Origin: Burkholderiaceae bacterium
Lineage (GTDB): Bacteria > Pseudomonadota > Gammaproteobacteria > Burkholderiales > Burkholderiaceae_E
NCBI GenBank assembly: GCA_023384005.1
Contig: JAHDXY010000018.1
Location: forward strand, 1-33,178
Length of the DNA stretch: 33,178 nucleotides
Direction: 5' to 3'
How positions within the stretch are numbered: position 1 is the stretch's first letter; every line of letters starts with the position of its first letter. Positions 8,278 to 15,736 of this stretch are shown piece by piece. Under the pieces are notes generated by a model, which did no database searches, was not told the DNA's origin, and saw only the letters and a program-made list of their open reading frames with translations. The translations under genes and the position numbers were made by a program.

Positions 8278-8722
8278 GGGTCTTTCAGCTCCTAGCGTAC
8301 CGGTGAATCGGACTCAGTGTCGACGCGGGCGCCTGATTTGTCAATAGCCGATATTTGTGACGGTTATTGACATATCTGTGGCGTCATCGATCCATGAAAG
8401 CGACAGGCTACGGTGCCGAAGATTCCATTGCCAAACCGCCTTTGCGTTCCCCTTGCGTGGGATGCACAGAGGGGGTCTTTGCTTTGATGCGAACGATCGA
8501 ACATGCGCCTCGCTTGCGAGACGAGGGGGGTTGAGTCTCGCGCCCGTATTGCACATACATGTACTTCGTAGTTTTATTGACATTGCATGTCGACGCTCGG
8601 AAATCCGGCGGGTCACGACCTGGACGGTTGCGTTCGCCGCGCGGTGGGATGGCAGTTGCCGCGTCGGCTCTGCTCGCCTCCAAGCGGCTGCTGCGCAGCC
8701 CCTGTGAGCCCCGCAGCGCCCG
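8278..8722. other. Gene-free regulatory spacer upstream of the leftward operon
   Basis: About 445 bp with no believable gene; the short frames on both strands have no family features. It holds three copies of TATTGACA (two facing each other at 8339-8346 and 8365-8372, one at 8575-8582) and a stem-loop with 7-bp perfect arms (GCGAGAC at 8516-8522 and GTCTCGC at 8535-8541). It is more AT-rich than the DNA to its right and marks the compositional boundary between the leftward catabolic cluster and the high-GC region. Confidence 0.6.
8339..8372 (-). promoter_or_regulatory. Candidate promoter/operator: inverted TATTGACA repeat
   Basis: TGTCAATA at 8339-8346 and TATTGACA at 8365-8372 form a perfect 8-bp inverted repeat with an 18-bp spacer. 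On the minus strand the left arm supplies a consensus -35 (TTGACA), with GACACT 17 bp downstream as a weak -10 about 40 bp before the XRE start. The arrangement suggests that a regulator, perhaps the XRE protein, binds over the operon's own -35. This is read from sequence pattern only. Confidence 0.45.
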
Positions 8723-9001
8723 CTACAGCGGATCCTCGATGTCCGCCATCGGCAGTCGCTCGACCGACTTGGCGTCGACGGCAGCCGGTGCAGGGAATTC
8801 GTGAGCCTGGCGCGTTCGGACGGCGCGTATGACCGCGCCGAACCGGGCCGCGAGCTCGTCATCTCCCGGGCGAGGCTTCTCCCGCCCGACCTTCACGCGC
8901 ACCGCCAGGGCAACCTGCGCCAGGCGGGGGAACCGATCCGTCCCCTCCCGGGGCCACTTCGCCTGGCATCGGAGTACCGCGCATGTGTCGACCCGCTTCA
9001 C
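8723..9001 (-). CDS. Hypothetical protein, 92 residues
   Basis: An open frame starting with ATG and ending with TAG, with high G+C at third codon positions and an ordinary amino-acid mix (about 92 residues, charged, no membrane segment). No family is recognised. It lies in the otherwise empty stretch before the metalloprotease gene, on the opposite strand, and has no clear ribosome site. It could be a small real gene, the tail of a lost gene, or chance in high-GC DNA. Confidence 0.3.
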   Translation of the reverse strand: MKRVDTCAVLRCQAKWPREGTDRFPRLAQVALAVRVKVGREKPRPGDDELAARFGAVIRAVRTRQAHEFPAPAAVDAKSVERLPMADIEDPL

Positions 9002-9186
9002 AACAAGGCCGGCATAGAGCTGCCGCGCCGCGCACCGATCGACCCTCGCGTCTGGCGGACGCAGGCGGGCGTTCGTCGGCCCGAGCGCGTCGCGCGCGCG
9101 AGAACTGCCAAGGCGTGCCGAAGCAACTGATCGACTCCCCCCGGCGTCGCCGGGCCGACAACGTTTCGATTCGCCGCGCGCGCACC

Positions 9187-11898
9187 ATGGCCTTCACCAC
9201 CGACGTCACCACGATCAGGTACTCGGGCGACTTGCGTGTCGACGCCCTGCTCAACGTCGGCCCCGCCTGGAACTACCTGCTGCCCTCGCGAACGACGCTC
9301 TACTTCACCTTCGATCTCGGCGCGATATCGGGCAAGGCGGCGGGGCCCGTTTCCGGATTCAACGCGACCCAGCAGAGCGCGGTAGCCGCCATCCTGGCCC
9401 ATGTCGGCATCGTCACCGGCATCTCGTTCGCGCAGGTCGCGAGCAGCGCGTCGGCAGACCTGCACTTCGGGTCGACCAACATCTCCGGAGCGAACACCTT
9501 TGGCCAGACAACGTCCACCTCGACCTACTCGAGCGGACCGGGCGGCGTGCTGACGAGCTACTCGGCCGACGCCTATGTCTTTCTCGACAACGTCGAATTC
9601 GCCTCGGCCAACGCTGCCCCGGTCGCCGGCAGCAGCGGCTTCGAAGTCCTGTTGCACGAGATCGGCCACGCGCTCGGCCTGGGGCACCCCTTCGACGATC
9701 CGCATCGCCTGCCCGGCGCCCAGGACAACACCGCGAACACGGTAATGTCGTACACCCACGTGGGCGGGCCGGAGTCGCAGTTCCAGCCCTACGACCTGCT
9801 CGCGTTGAGCTGGATCTACGGCACGGACGGTCTGGGCGGCGACTTCGGCTACAACTCCAGGTACGGCCCCTCGCTCACTCTCGACCCGCCACCCGACGTG
9901 CCGCCTCCGGACGAGCCGCCAGCGGACGACTTCCCGGCGACGCGTTTCACACCCGGTGCGGTCGCGGTCGGCGGCGCGAGCGCCGGAACCCTGGAGAGCG
10001 CCGGCGACCGCGACTGGTTCGCGGTGAGCCTGCAGGCGGGCGCGCGCTACATCTTCGAACTGCTGGGCGCGGCCAGCGGCGACGGCACGCTCGCGGACCC
10101 CTCGCTCAGGCTGCTCTCCGCTGCCGGAGGTCTTCTGGCGTCGAACGACGACGCCGGCGGGTCGACCAACGCGCGCATCGCCTACACAGCGACCGCGACC
10201 GGGGCGCACTACCTCGAAGCCTCGAGCGCGATCGCCGGGGGCACCGGTACCTACTCGGTCGTCGCGCTGCGCGACCTCAGCAATCGTGCGCCGGTCGCCG
10301 CGCCCGACGCCTACTCCACCAGCGAGAACGGCCCGGTTTCCGGAAACGTGCTGGACAACGACAGCGACCCGGACGGGCAGGTGCTGCTCGCCACCCTCGC
10401 GTCGTCGCCGGTCAACGGCTCTGTCTCGCTGCAGGCGAACGGGCAGTTCACTTACACGCCCAAAGCCGGCTTCAGCGGCAACGACGTCTTCGGCTATCGC
10501 GCCAGCGACGGCAGCCTGAGCACGACCGCACTGGTCAGCGTGGTCGTCGCCGCAGTCAACGAGGCCCCGATCGCTCAGGGCGCGACGATCACCGTCGCCG
10601 AGGACGCGAGCAGGAGCGGCACCCTTCCCGTGGCCGTCGACCCCGACGGGGACGCACTGACCTACGCGCTGGCGAGCGCTGCCCAGCACGGCGTCGCGGC
10701 GGTCGGAACGAACGGGACCTATACCTACACCCCGCGCGCGAACTACAACGGCAACGACAGCTTCGTGTACCGGGTGAGCGACGGAATCCTCTCGAGCAGC
10801 GCCACGATCGCGGTGAACGTGACGCCTGTCAACGATGCCCCGGTGGCGTCGGGCGCATCGATCAGCACGGACGAGGACACTCCGGTTTCGGGGATGCTTC
10901 CCAAGGCATCCGACGTCGACGCAGACCCGATCACCTACTCGAAGGCGCTCGACCCGGCGCACGGCACGGTCGCGATCGCGGCGTCGGGCCAGTACACCTA
11001 CACCCCGGCGCAGAACTTCAACGGCGCCGACCGTTTCGAGTTCCGCGTCGGCGACGCCGGCGGCGCGGGAACCACCTACGCCGTCAGCATCTCGGTGCGC
11101 GCGGTGCGCGACGAATTGATCGGCACCTCGGGCAACGACACGCTGACCGACCACTCGGGTGACGCGAGCCTGAGGGGTCTTGCCGGAGACGACCGCCTCA
11201 GGGGCGGAAGCGGCAACGACGCGATCGACGGCGGCCCCGGAGTCGACACCGCGATCTACTCGGGCATGGCGCGCGAGTACGTGGTCGCGAAGACCGCTTC
11301 CGGATGGAGCGTCACCCATTCCGGTGAAGCCGACGGCGCCGACACGCTGGTGTCGGTCGAGCGACTCGAGTTCGCGGACCGCGCGTTCGAACTGCTCGCC
11401 GCGCCGCGTCCGGCGGCGCCCGGCTACGGCGTGAACGACTGGTTCCTGTTCGACCCGGTGTTCTATTCGCTGGGCAACTCCGGATCGATCGCGACTCAAG
11501 GGCTGGACGGCGCGTGGGAGCACTTCCAGGCCGTCGGCGCGGCCCAGGGCAAGGCCCCGACCAGCTGGTTCGACGCCTCGTACTACGAGAACAAGTGGCT
11601 AGACCTGGCGCCGCTGCGGCTGGACGACGCGCTGCTGTTTCGCCACTTCAACCTGTTCGGGGTCTGGGAAGGCCGCTCGCCCGGGCCGGCCTTCGAGCGC
11701 TTCGACGGCAATCGCTACCTGGCACAGAACCCCGACGTCGCCGGGTACGTCGACGCGTTCATCGCTGACTTCCTCGGAAGTCGCACCAACGGCGCGATCG
11801 CGCACTACATCCTGTTCGGAGCGGCCGAAGGCCGCGAGGCCGTCGATCTCGTCGGACAGGTGATCGACCTCGGCTACACGATCGACCTGGGGCTCTGA
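9187..11898 (+). CDS. Secreted M10-type metalloprotease with PPC, cadherin-like and RTX modules
   Basis: A 903-residue multidomain exported protein. Residues 1 to about 230 are a serralysin-like M10 domain: the zinc motif HEIGHALGLGH is at 157-167 and the Met-turn VMSY at 186-189. A proline-rich linker (PPPDVPPPDEPP) leads to a pre-peptidase C-terminal (PPC) domain at about 255-362. Three cadherin-like/VCBS-type repeats (NxAPVA... FxGNDxFxYRxSDG) follow to about 640. Then come short RTX calcium repeats (GGSGNDAIDGGPG, near 672), and two C-terminal repeats with FDASYYENKW, YLAQNPDVAGY and HYILFGAAEGR. No Sec signal is present, which with RTX repeats fits type I secretion; no transporter is in the window. 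The ATG at 9187 is preferred because the upstream open frame is arginine-rich and non-homologous. Confidence 0.88.
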   Translation: MAFTTDVTTIRYSGDLRVDALLNVGPAWNYLLPSRTTLYFTFDLGAISGKAAGPVSGFNATQQSAVAAILAHVGIVTGISFAQVASSASADLHFGSTNISGANTFGQTTSTSTYSSGPGGVLTSYSADAYVFLDNVEFASANAAPVAGSSGFEVLLHEIGHALGLGHPFDDPHRLPGAQDNTANTVMSYTHVGGPESQFQPYDLLALSWIYGTDGLGGDFGYNSRYGPSLTLDPPPDVPPPDEPPADDFPATRFTPGAVAVGGASAGTLESAGDRDWFAVSLQAGARYIFELLGAASGDGTLADPSLRLLSAAGGLLASNDDAGGSTNARIAYTATATGAHYLEASSAIAGGTGTYSVVALRDLSNRAPVAAPDAYSTSENGPVSGNVLDNDSDPDGQVLLATLASSPVNGSVSLQANGQFTYTPKAGFSGNDVFGYRASDGSLSTTALVSVVVAAVNEAPIAQGATITVAEDASRSGTLPVAVDPDGDALTYALASAAQHGVAAVGTNGTYTYTPRANYNGNDSFVYRVSDGILSSSATIAVNVTPVNDAPVASGASISTDEDTPVSGMLPKASDVDADPITYSKALDPAHGTVAIAASGQYTYTPAQNFNGADRFEFRVGDAGGAGTTYAVSISVRAVRDELIGTSGNDTLTDHSGDASLRGLAGDDRLRGGSGNDAIDGGPGVDTAIYSGMAREYVVAKTASGWSVTHSGEADGADTLVSVERLEFADRAFELLAAPRPAAPGYGVNDWFLFDPVFYSLGNSGSIATQGLDGAWEHFQAVGAAQGKAPTSWFDASYYENKWLDLAPLRLDDALLFRHFNLFGVWEGRSPGPAFERFDGNRYLAQNPDVAGYVDAFIADFLGSRTNGAIAHYILFGAAEGREAVDLVGQVIDLGYTIDLGL

Positions 11899-11943
11899 GC
11901 CGCCCGAGCACCTTCGGCCTGCGATTCCGGGCCGCCGGCTCAG
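11895..11943. terminator. Inverted repeat spanning two convergent stop codons
   Basis: CTGAGCCG at 11895-11902 and CGGCTCAG at 11936-11943 are perfect 8-bp arms that include the stop codons of the two convergent genes. Further GC pairing is possible with a bulge. There is no T-run, so it would be at best an untypical bidirectional terminator. Confidence 0.35.
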
Positions 11944-12731
11944 CCGCAGCGCCCGTGCGCGTCCACCTTCAGGTAGCGCCGAAGCCATGCGCGCTCGCGC
12001 TCGGCGGCGTGACGCGTCGCGACCTTTTCCTCCGGGCTCTGGTCGGCGCGAAAATCGAACGCGCGCCTCGCCATCGGGTACATCTGCAGTTCGACCGGCA
12101 CCCCGCGCTCCCAAAGCGCATAGAACGCGCGTCCGTTGACGAAACGGCGCAATTCGTAGTCCGCGTCGCCGATCAGCATCAGCACCGGCGCGGTGATCGC
12201 GGTCACCTCGGGCGCGATCGAGAACAGCTGCTGCGGCTCGGGCGCGTTCGGGTTCTGGAAGTGTCCGTAGTACGAAACGATCGTCGCGACGTCGCCCGGG
12301 CGCCTGGCCGCGAGCCGGATCGCGAAGTACGGGCCGCGCGACTTCGCGACGATTCCCACCGGGCCGCGGCAGGTGTCGGTGCGCGCGAGCAGCGCGACCA
12401 GCGCCGCCTCGACGTCGTCCTCCGTTTCCGGGTAGTGGCGGTCCGGCCAGCGCTCGATCATGTTCGACGCGAGCCAGTCGGGCGCGAGCACCAGGAAACC
12501 GTCGCGCGCCAGCGCCTGGATATGCGCGCGATCGACGTCCTCGTAGCCTCGCTTTGCGTGGATGTAGAGCACCGCCGGAAACGGCCCCGCCCCGCCCGGG
12601 CGGGCCAGTTCCACCGGAACCTCGATCGCTCCGTGGCGCACTACGCCCTTTTCGAGCGACTGCGCCGTCGCTGCGGTGCAGGTCAACGCGAGCACGACAG
12701 CCGCGACCCACCTCCCTCGAGCATTGCCCAT
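11940..12731 (-). CDS. Exported dienelactone-hydrolase-like alpha/beta protein with altered triad
   Basis: A 263-residue protein with a Sec signal (residues 1 to about 23, hydrophobic WVAAVVLALTCTAATA) followed by an alpha/beta-hydrolase of the dienelactone hydrolase type. The nucleophile elbow reads VAKSRGP with Ser131 where the family usually has GxCxGG. The acid is in MLIGDADYE (Asp189 or Asp191). At the position of the catalytic His, normally in YPGAxHAF, the sequence is YPMARRAFDF with Arg223. Unless His241 substitutes, the triad is incomplete. The start at 12731 is supported by GGAGGAG just upstream and by the signal peptide. It runs convergent with the metalloprotease and divergent from a response regulator. 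Function unknown; it may be a pseudoenzyme or use different chemistry. Confidence 0.8.
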   Translation of the reverse strand: MGNARGRWVAAVVLALTCTAATAQSLEKGVVRHGAIEVPVELARPGGAGPFPAVLYIHAKRGYEDVDRAHIQALARDGFLVLAPDWLASNMIERWPDRHYPETEDDVEAALVALLARTDTCRGPVGIVAKSRGPYFAIRLAARRPGDVATIVSYYGHFQNPNAPEPQQLFSIAPEVTAITAPVLMLIGDADYELRRFVNGRAFYALWERGVPVELQMYPMARRAFDFRADQSPEEKVATRHAAERERAWLRRYLKVDAHGRCG

Positions 12732-12885
12732 CGCTGCTCCTCCGTGTTCTTCCCCGGCGCCAGCCGCTCCCCGCAGACAGCGAACCGACTCGGCACCGCG
12801 ACAGGATAAACCCTCGCAACGCCGCCGGCGCCCGCGCCGGAAAGGCCGATTCCGTGCCCTGTTTGACCGTTTCACCATCAGGGGC

Positions 12886-12899
12886 TTGTCGTGCGACAA
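12886..12899. promoter_or_regulatory. Palindrome in the divergent spacer
   Basis: TTGTCGTGCGACAA is a perfect palindrome (6-bp arms, 2-bp centre) between the exported hydrolase-like gene and the response regulator, in a 287-bp spacer that otherwise shows no gene. It is a plausible operator for either gene. Confidence 0.3.
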
Positions 12900-13018
12900 T
12901 CGCGGCAGAAACAAGAAGGCTTGGGCCTTGGCGCGCGACCCACTTGGGGTCCGGAGCACCGATCCTGCCGCGCAGCGAGCGGTTGTTCGGCGCTTCCGGA
13001 ACAACGACGAGTGCACCA

Positions 13019-13501
13019 GTGAATCCGACCGAAGACGCTCTCACTCTGAACCCCTCCGGGCGCCAGCCGACCCGCATCCTCCTGGTCGAGGACAACCCTG
13101 CGCACGCGAGGCTGATGATGCACGCGATGCGGGAGGATCGGCTTCGAAACCCCGTGCACCACGTCGGCGACGGCGAGGAGGCGCTCGAGTTCCTGCGCCG
13201 CAGCGGCAGGTACGCGCAGGCGGGCGCGGCGCCGCGCCCCGATCTCGTTCTTCTCGATCTGCGGCTGCCGGGGATGAGCGGGCTCGAAGTCCTGCGAACG
13301 ATCAAGTCGGACGACGACCTGTCCACGATCCCGGTCGTCGTGCTCACCAGCTCGGGCGACCCCGACGACGTGACCAGGGCCTATTCGTTTCGCGCCAACA
13401 GCTACGTCGCGAAACCCCTCGACTTCGAGCGCTTCAGGGCGATCGTTCGTGAGCTCGACTTCTACTGGTCGCTCGTGAACCGCGTGCCGCAGACGCACTG
13501 A
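13019..13501 (+). CDS. Stand-alone response regulator (REC only, Rcp1-like)
   Basis: A 160-residue single-domain receiver. The acidic pair Glu24-Asp25 (LLVEDN), phospho-acceptor Asp80 (DLVLLDLRLPGMSG), Thr110 (VVLTSS) and Lys132 (VAKPLD) are all present, so it should accept a phosphate. The insert HVGDGEEALEFLRRSGRY is typical of the Rcp1 group, which partners with phytochrome-like or hybrid kinases; no output domain is attached. The start is taken as GTG at 13019, since the frame upstream has no homology and no nearer start precedes the REC fold; the ribosome site is weak. No kinase is adjacent, so the partner must be elsewhere. Confidence 0.85.
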   Translation: MNPTEDALTLNPSGRQPTRILLVEDNPAHARLMMHAMREDRLRNPVHHVGDGEEALEFLRRSGRYAQAGAAPRPDLVLLDLRLPGMSGLEVLRTIKSDDDLSTIPVVVLTSSGDPDDVTRAYSFRANSYVAKPLDFERFRAIVRELDFYWSLVNRVPQTH

Positions 13502-13502
13502 G

Positions 13503-13530
13503 CGCGCGCCCCGCGGCCGCGAGGCGCGCG
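13503..13530 (+). terminator. GC-rich hairpin just after the response regulator
   Basis: CGCGCGCC (13503-13510) and GGCGCGCG (13523-13530) form a perfect 8-bp stem with a 12-base loop starting 2 bases after the stop codon. There is no T-tract, so intrinsic termination is uncertain. Confidence 0.35.
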
Positions 13531-13534
13531 GGGG

Positions 13535-13557
13535 TATAGTTGGGTGAGACACACCCA
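13535..13557 (+). promoter_or_regulatory. Candidate -10 and small inverted repeat before nfeD
   Basis: TATAGT at 13535-13540 resembles a sigma70 -10, but no good -35 is seen. It is followed by TGGGTG-AGACA-CACCCA (13541-13557), a perfect 6-bp inverted repeat that would lie at the start of the transcript or act as an operator. A GGAGG ribosome site precedes the nfeD ATG. Confidence 0.35.
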
Positions 13558-13574
13558 GCGGTCGGAGGCAAGCC

Positions 13575-14960
13575 ATGCGCAAGTTGCTGCTGGTGCTCGC
13601 GTGCCTGATCCTGATGCCCGTCGGCAGCGCAGGCGCGTCGGCCCCGGTGATGATCATTCCACTGGATGGTGCAGTCGGGCCCGCGACAGCGGATTTCGTC
13701 GCACGAGGCCTTGAACGCGCGCACGCCGCCGGCGCCCAGCTGGTGGTGCTGCGCATCGACACGCCCGGCGGACTCGACACCTCGATGCGCGAGATCATCA
13801 AGAGCATCCTCGCCTCGCGCGTGCCGGTGGCCGCCTACGTGGCTCCGTCGGGCGCGCGCGCCGCGAGCGCCGGTACCTTCATCCTGTATGCGAGCCATTT
13901 CGCGGCGATGGCGCCGGGAACCAACCTGGGAGCCGCCTCGCCGGTGGCGATCGGAGCGCCAGGAACCTCGCCGGCGCCCCGGGACGAGGGCAAACCCGAG
14001 GGTGCGACGCCGGGCGCGCAACCCAGGTCCGACAAGGCGCAGACGCCGCAGGGCCCCGGCGACACGATGATGCGCAAACAGATGAACGACGCATCGGCGT
14101 ACATCCGAAGCCTCGCGCAGCTTCGCAAGCGCAACGCCGATTGGGGCGAACGCGCCGTGCGCGAGGCGGTGAGCCTCTCGGCGCACGACGCGCTCGAGCG
14201 CAAGGTGATCGACCTGGTCGCCGAGGACATCCCCGCGCTGCTCGCGGGGCTCGACGGTCGTACGATCGAGGCCGCGGGACGCGCGCTCACGCTCGCGACC
14301 GCCGCGGCCCCGACGTTGGAGGTGACGCCCGACTGGCGCACGCGCCTGCTCGGCGTGATCACCAATCCAAGCGTCGCCTACCTGCTGATCATCGTCGGGC
14401 TGTACGCGCTGGTGTTCGAGTTCTCGAATCCGGGGCTGCTCGTTCCCGGCGTGATCGGGGCGATCTGCCTGCTGGTCGCGCTGTACGCGCTGAACCTCCT
14501 GCCGGTGAACTACGCCGGCGCGGCGCTGATGCTGCTTGGCGCCGCGTTCATGGTCGCCGAAGCCTTCATGCCGTCGTTCGGGGCACTGGGAATCGGGGGG
14601 CTCGCCGCATTCATCCTCGGCTCGGTGATACTGATCGACACCGATCTTCCCGAGTTCCGGATTCCGTACTCGCTGATCGCGGGAGTCGCGCTCGCCACGG
14701 GCGCCCTCGTGCTCGTGGGGATCGGGATGGTCGCCCGCGGTCGCCGCCGGCCAGTCGTGAGCGGGCGCGAGTCGCTTCTCGGCGCACGCGCGGTCGCGAT
14801 CGACGCATTCGACGGAACGGGATGGGCGCGCGTGCAGGGCGAACGCTGGCAGGTGCGCTGCCGGGAGCCGGTCGCGCGCGGCCAGCCGCTGCGCATCACC
14901 GCGATCGACGGACTCGTGCTGCGCGCCGAACCCGCACAGGACGACCCGAAAGGAGAGTGA
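13575..14960 (+). CDS. nfeD: NfeD-type membrane serine protease (ClpP-class)
   Basis: A 461-residue long-form NfeD. A signal/anchor (residues 1-22) is followed by a ClpP-like protease domain. The nucleophile is Ser98 (ARAASAGTF) and the general base Lys168 (RKQMNDASAYIRSLA), matching the Ser-Lys dyad of the archaeal homologue. A Pro/Gly/Ala-rich insert separates them. Four or five membrane segments lie at about 270-395 (for example YLLIIVGLYALVFEF and GVIGAICLLVALYAL), then a C-terminal OB-fold domain. This type of protease cleaves the C-terminus of its stomatin-like partner, which here is the next gene, 2 bp away. The role is membrane quality control or microdomain upkeep. Confidence 0.93.
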   Translation: MRKLLLVLACLILMPVGSAGASAPVMIIPLDGAVGPATADFVARGLERAHAAGAQLVVLRIDTPGGLDTSMREIIKSILASRVPVAAYVAPSGARAASAGTFILYASHFAAMAPGTNLGAASPVAIGAPGTSPAPRDEGKPEGATPGAQPRSDKAQTPQGPGDTMMRKQMNDASAYIRSLAQLRKRNADWGERAVREAVSLSAHDALERKVIDLVAEDIPALLAGLDGRTIEAAGRALTLATAAAPTLEVTPDWRTRLLGVITNPSVAYLLIIVGLYALVFEFSNPGLLVPGVIGAICLLVALYALNLLPVNYAGAALMLLGAAFMVAEAFMPSFGALGIGGLAAFILGSVILIDTDLPEFRIPYSLIAGVALATGALVLVGIGMVARGRRRPVVSGRESLLGARAVAIDAFDGTGWARVQGERWQVRCREPVARGQPLRITAIDGLVLRAEPAQDDPKGE

Positions 14961-14962
14961 AC

Positions 14963-15736
14963 ATGTGGTTCCCACTGGACATCGGCTTCGGCCTGGGCGC
15001 GCTGATCCTGCCATTGGCACTGATCGTCGCTTCGTTGCGCGTTCTGCGCGAGTACGAGCGCGGCGTCGTCTTTCTGCTCGGGAGATTCCAGCGCGTCAAG
15101 GGCCCGGGCCTGGTCATCGTCGTGCCAGGCATCCAGCAGATGGTTCGCGTCGAACTGCGCACGGTCGTGCTCGACGTTCCGAGCCAGGACGTGATCTCGC
15201 GCGACAACGTCTCCGTCAAGGTCAACGCCGTGGTCTACATGCGTGTCTTGGATCCCCAGCTCGCGATCATCCAGGTGGCCAACTATCTCGAGGCCACGAG
15301 CCAGCTCGCGCAGACCACGCTTCGCGCCGTGCTCGGCAAGCACGAACTCGACGAGATGCTCACCGAACGGGAAAAACTGAACATCGACATCCAGACCGTG
15401 CTCGACCAGCAGACCGACGCCTGGGGAATCAAGGTCGCGAACGTCGAGATCAAGCACATCGATCTGAACGAGACGATGATCCGGGCGATCGCGCGCCAGG
15501 CCGAGGCCGAGCGCGAGCGGCGCGCCAAGGTGATCCACGCGGAGGGCGAGCTGCAGGCATCGGAGAAACTGCTGCAGGCCGCGGAGATTCTCGCGCAAAA
15601 GAGCGAGGCGATGCAGCTGCGCTACCTGCAGACCCTCACTCAGATCGCCGGCGACAAGTCGTCGACGATCGTGTTTCCGATGCCGATGGACGTGCTCGCC
15701 CCGCTTCTCGAGGCCTTTCGCAAGGACAAGGGCTGA
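14963..15736 (+). CDS. Slipin (stomatin/prohibitin-family, SPFH domain)
   Basis: A 257-residue bacterial slipin. One N-terminal membrane segment (about residues 8-28) is followed by the SPFH domain, with EYERGVVFLLGRFQRVKGPGL, the YMRVLDPQLAIIQVANY and TTLRAVLG segments, and a charged helical region (AIARQAEAERERRAKVIHAEGE) used for oligomerisation. Its short hydrophobic C-terminal tail (IVFPMPMDVLAPLL) resembles the known NfeD protease target. AGGAGAG precedes the ATG, and it follows nfeD by 2 bp, so the pair is an operon. Its last 97 bases overlap the convergent GGDEF-EAL gene. Confidence 0.93.
   Translation: MWFPLDIGFGLGALILPLALIVASLRVLREYERGVVFLLGRFQRVKGPGLVIVVPGIQQMVRVELRTVVLDVPSQDVISRDNVSVKVNAVVYMRVLDPQLAIIQVANYLEATSQLAQTTLRAVLGKHELDEMLTEREKLNIDIQTVLDQQTDAWGIKVANVEIKHIDLNETMIRAIARQAEAERERRAKVIHAEGELQASEKLLQAAEILAQKSEAMQLRYLQTLTQIAGDKSSTIVFPMPMDVLAPLLEAFRKDKG

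Noticed and set aside
8516-8541. Stem-loop GCGAGAC/GTCTCGC as a terminator or riboswitch
   Set aside because: No T-tract and no conserved aptamer core could be recognised, and no gene ends nearby; kept only as a note in the spacer.
8998-11523. Open frame of 841 codons antisense to the metalloprotease
   Set aside because: A shadow of the high-GC sense gene. The translation is Arg/Val/Gly-rich with no motif, while the sense strand has a full zinc site and known repeats.
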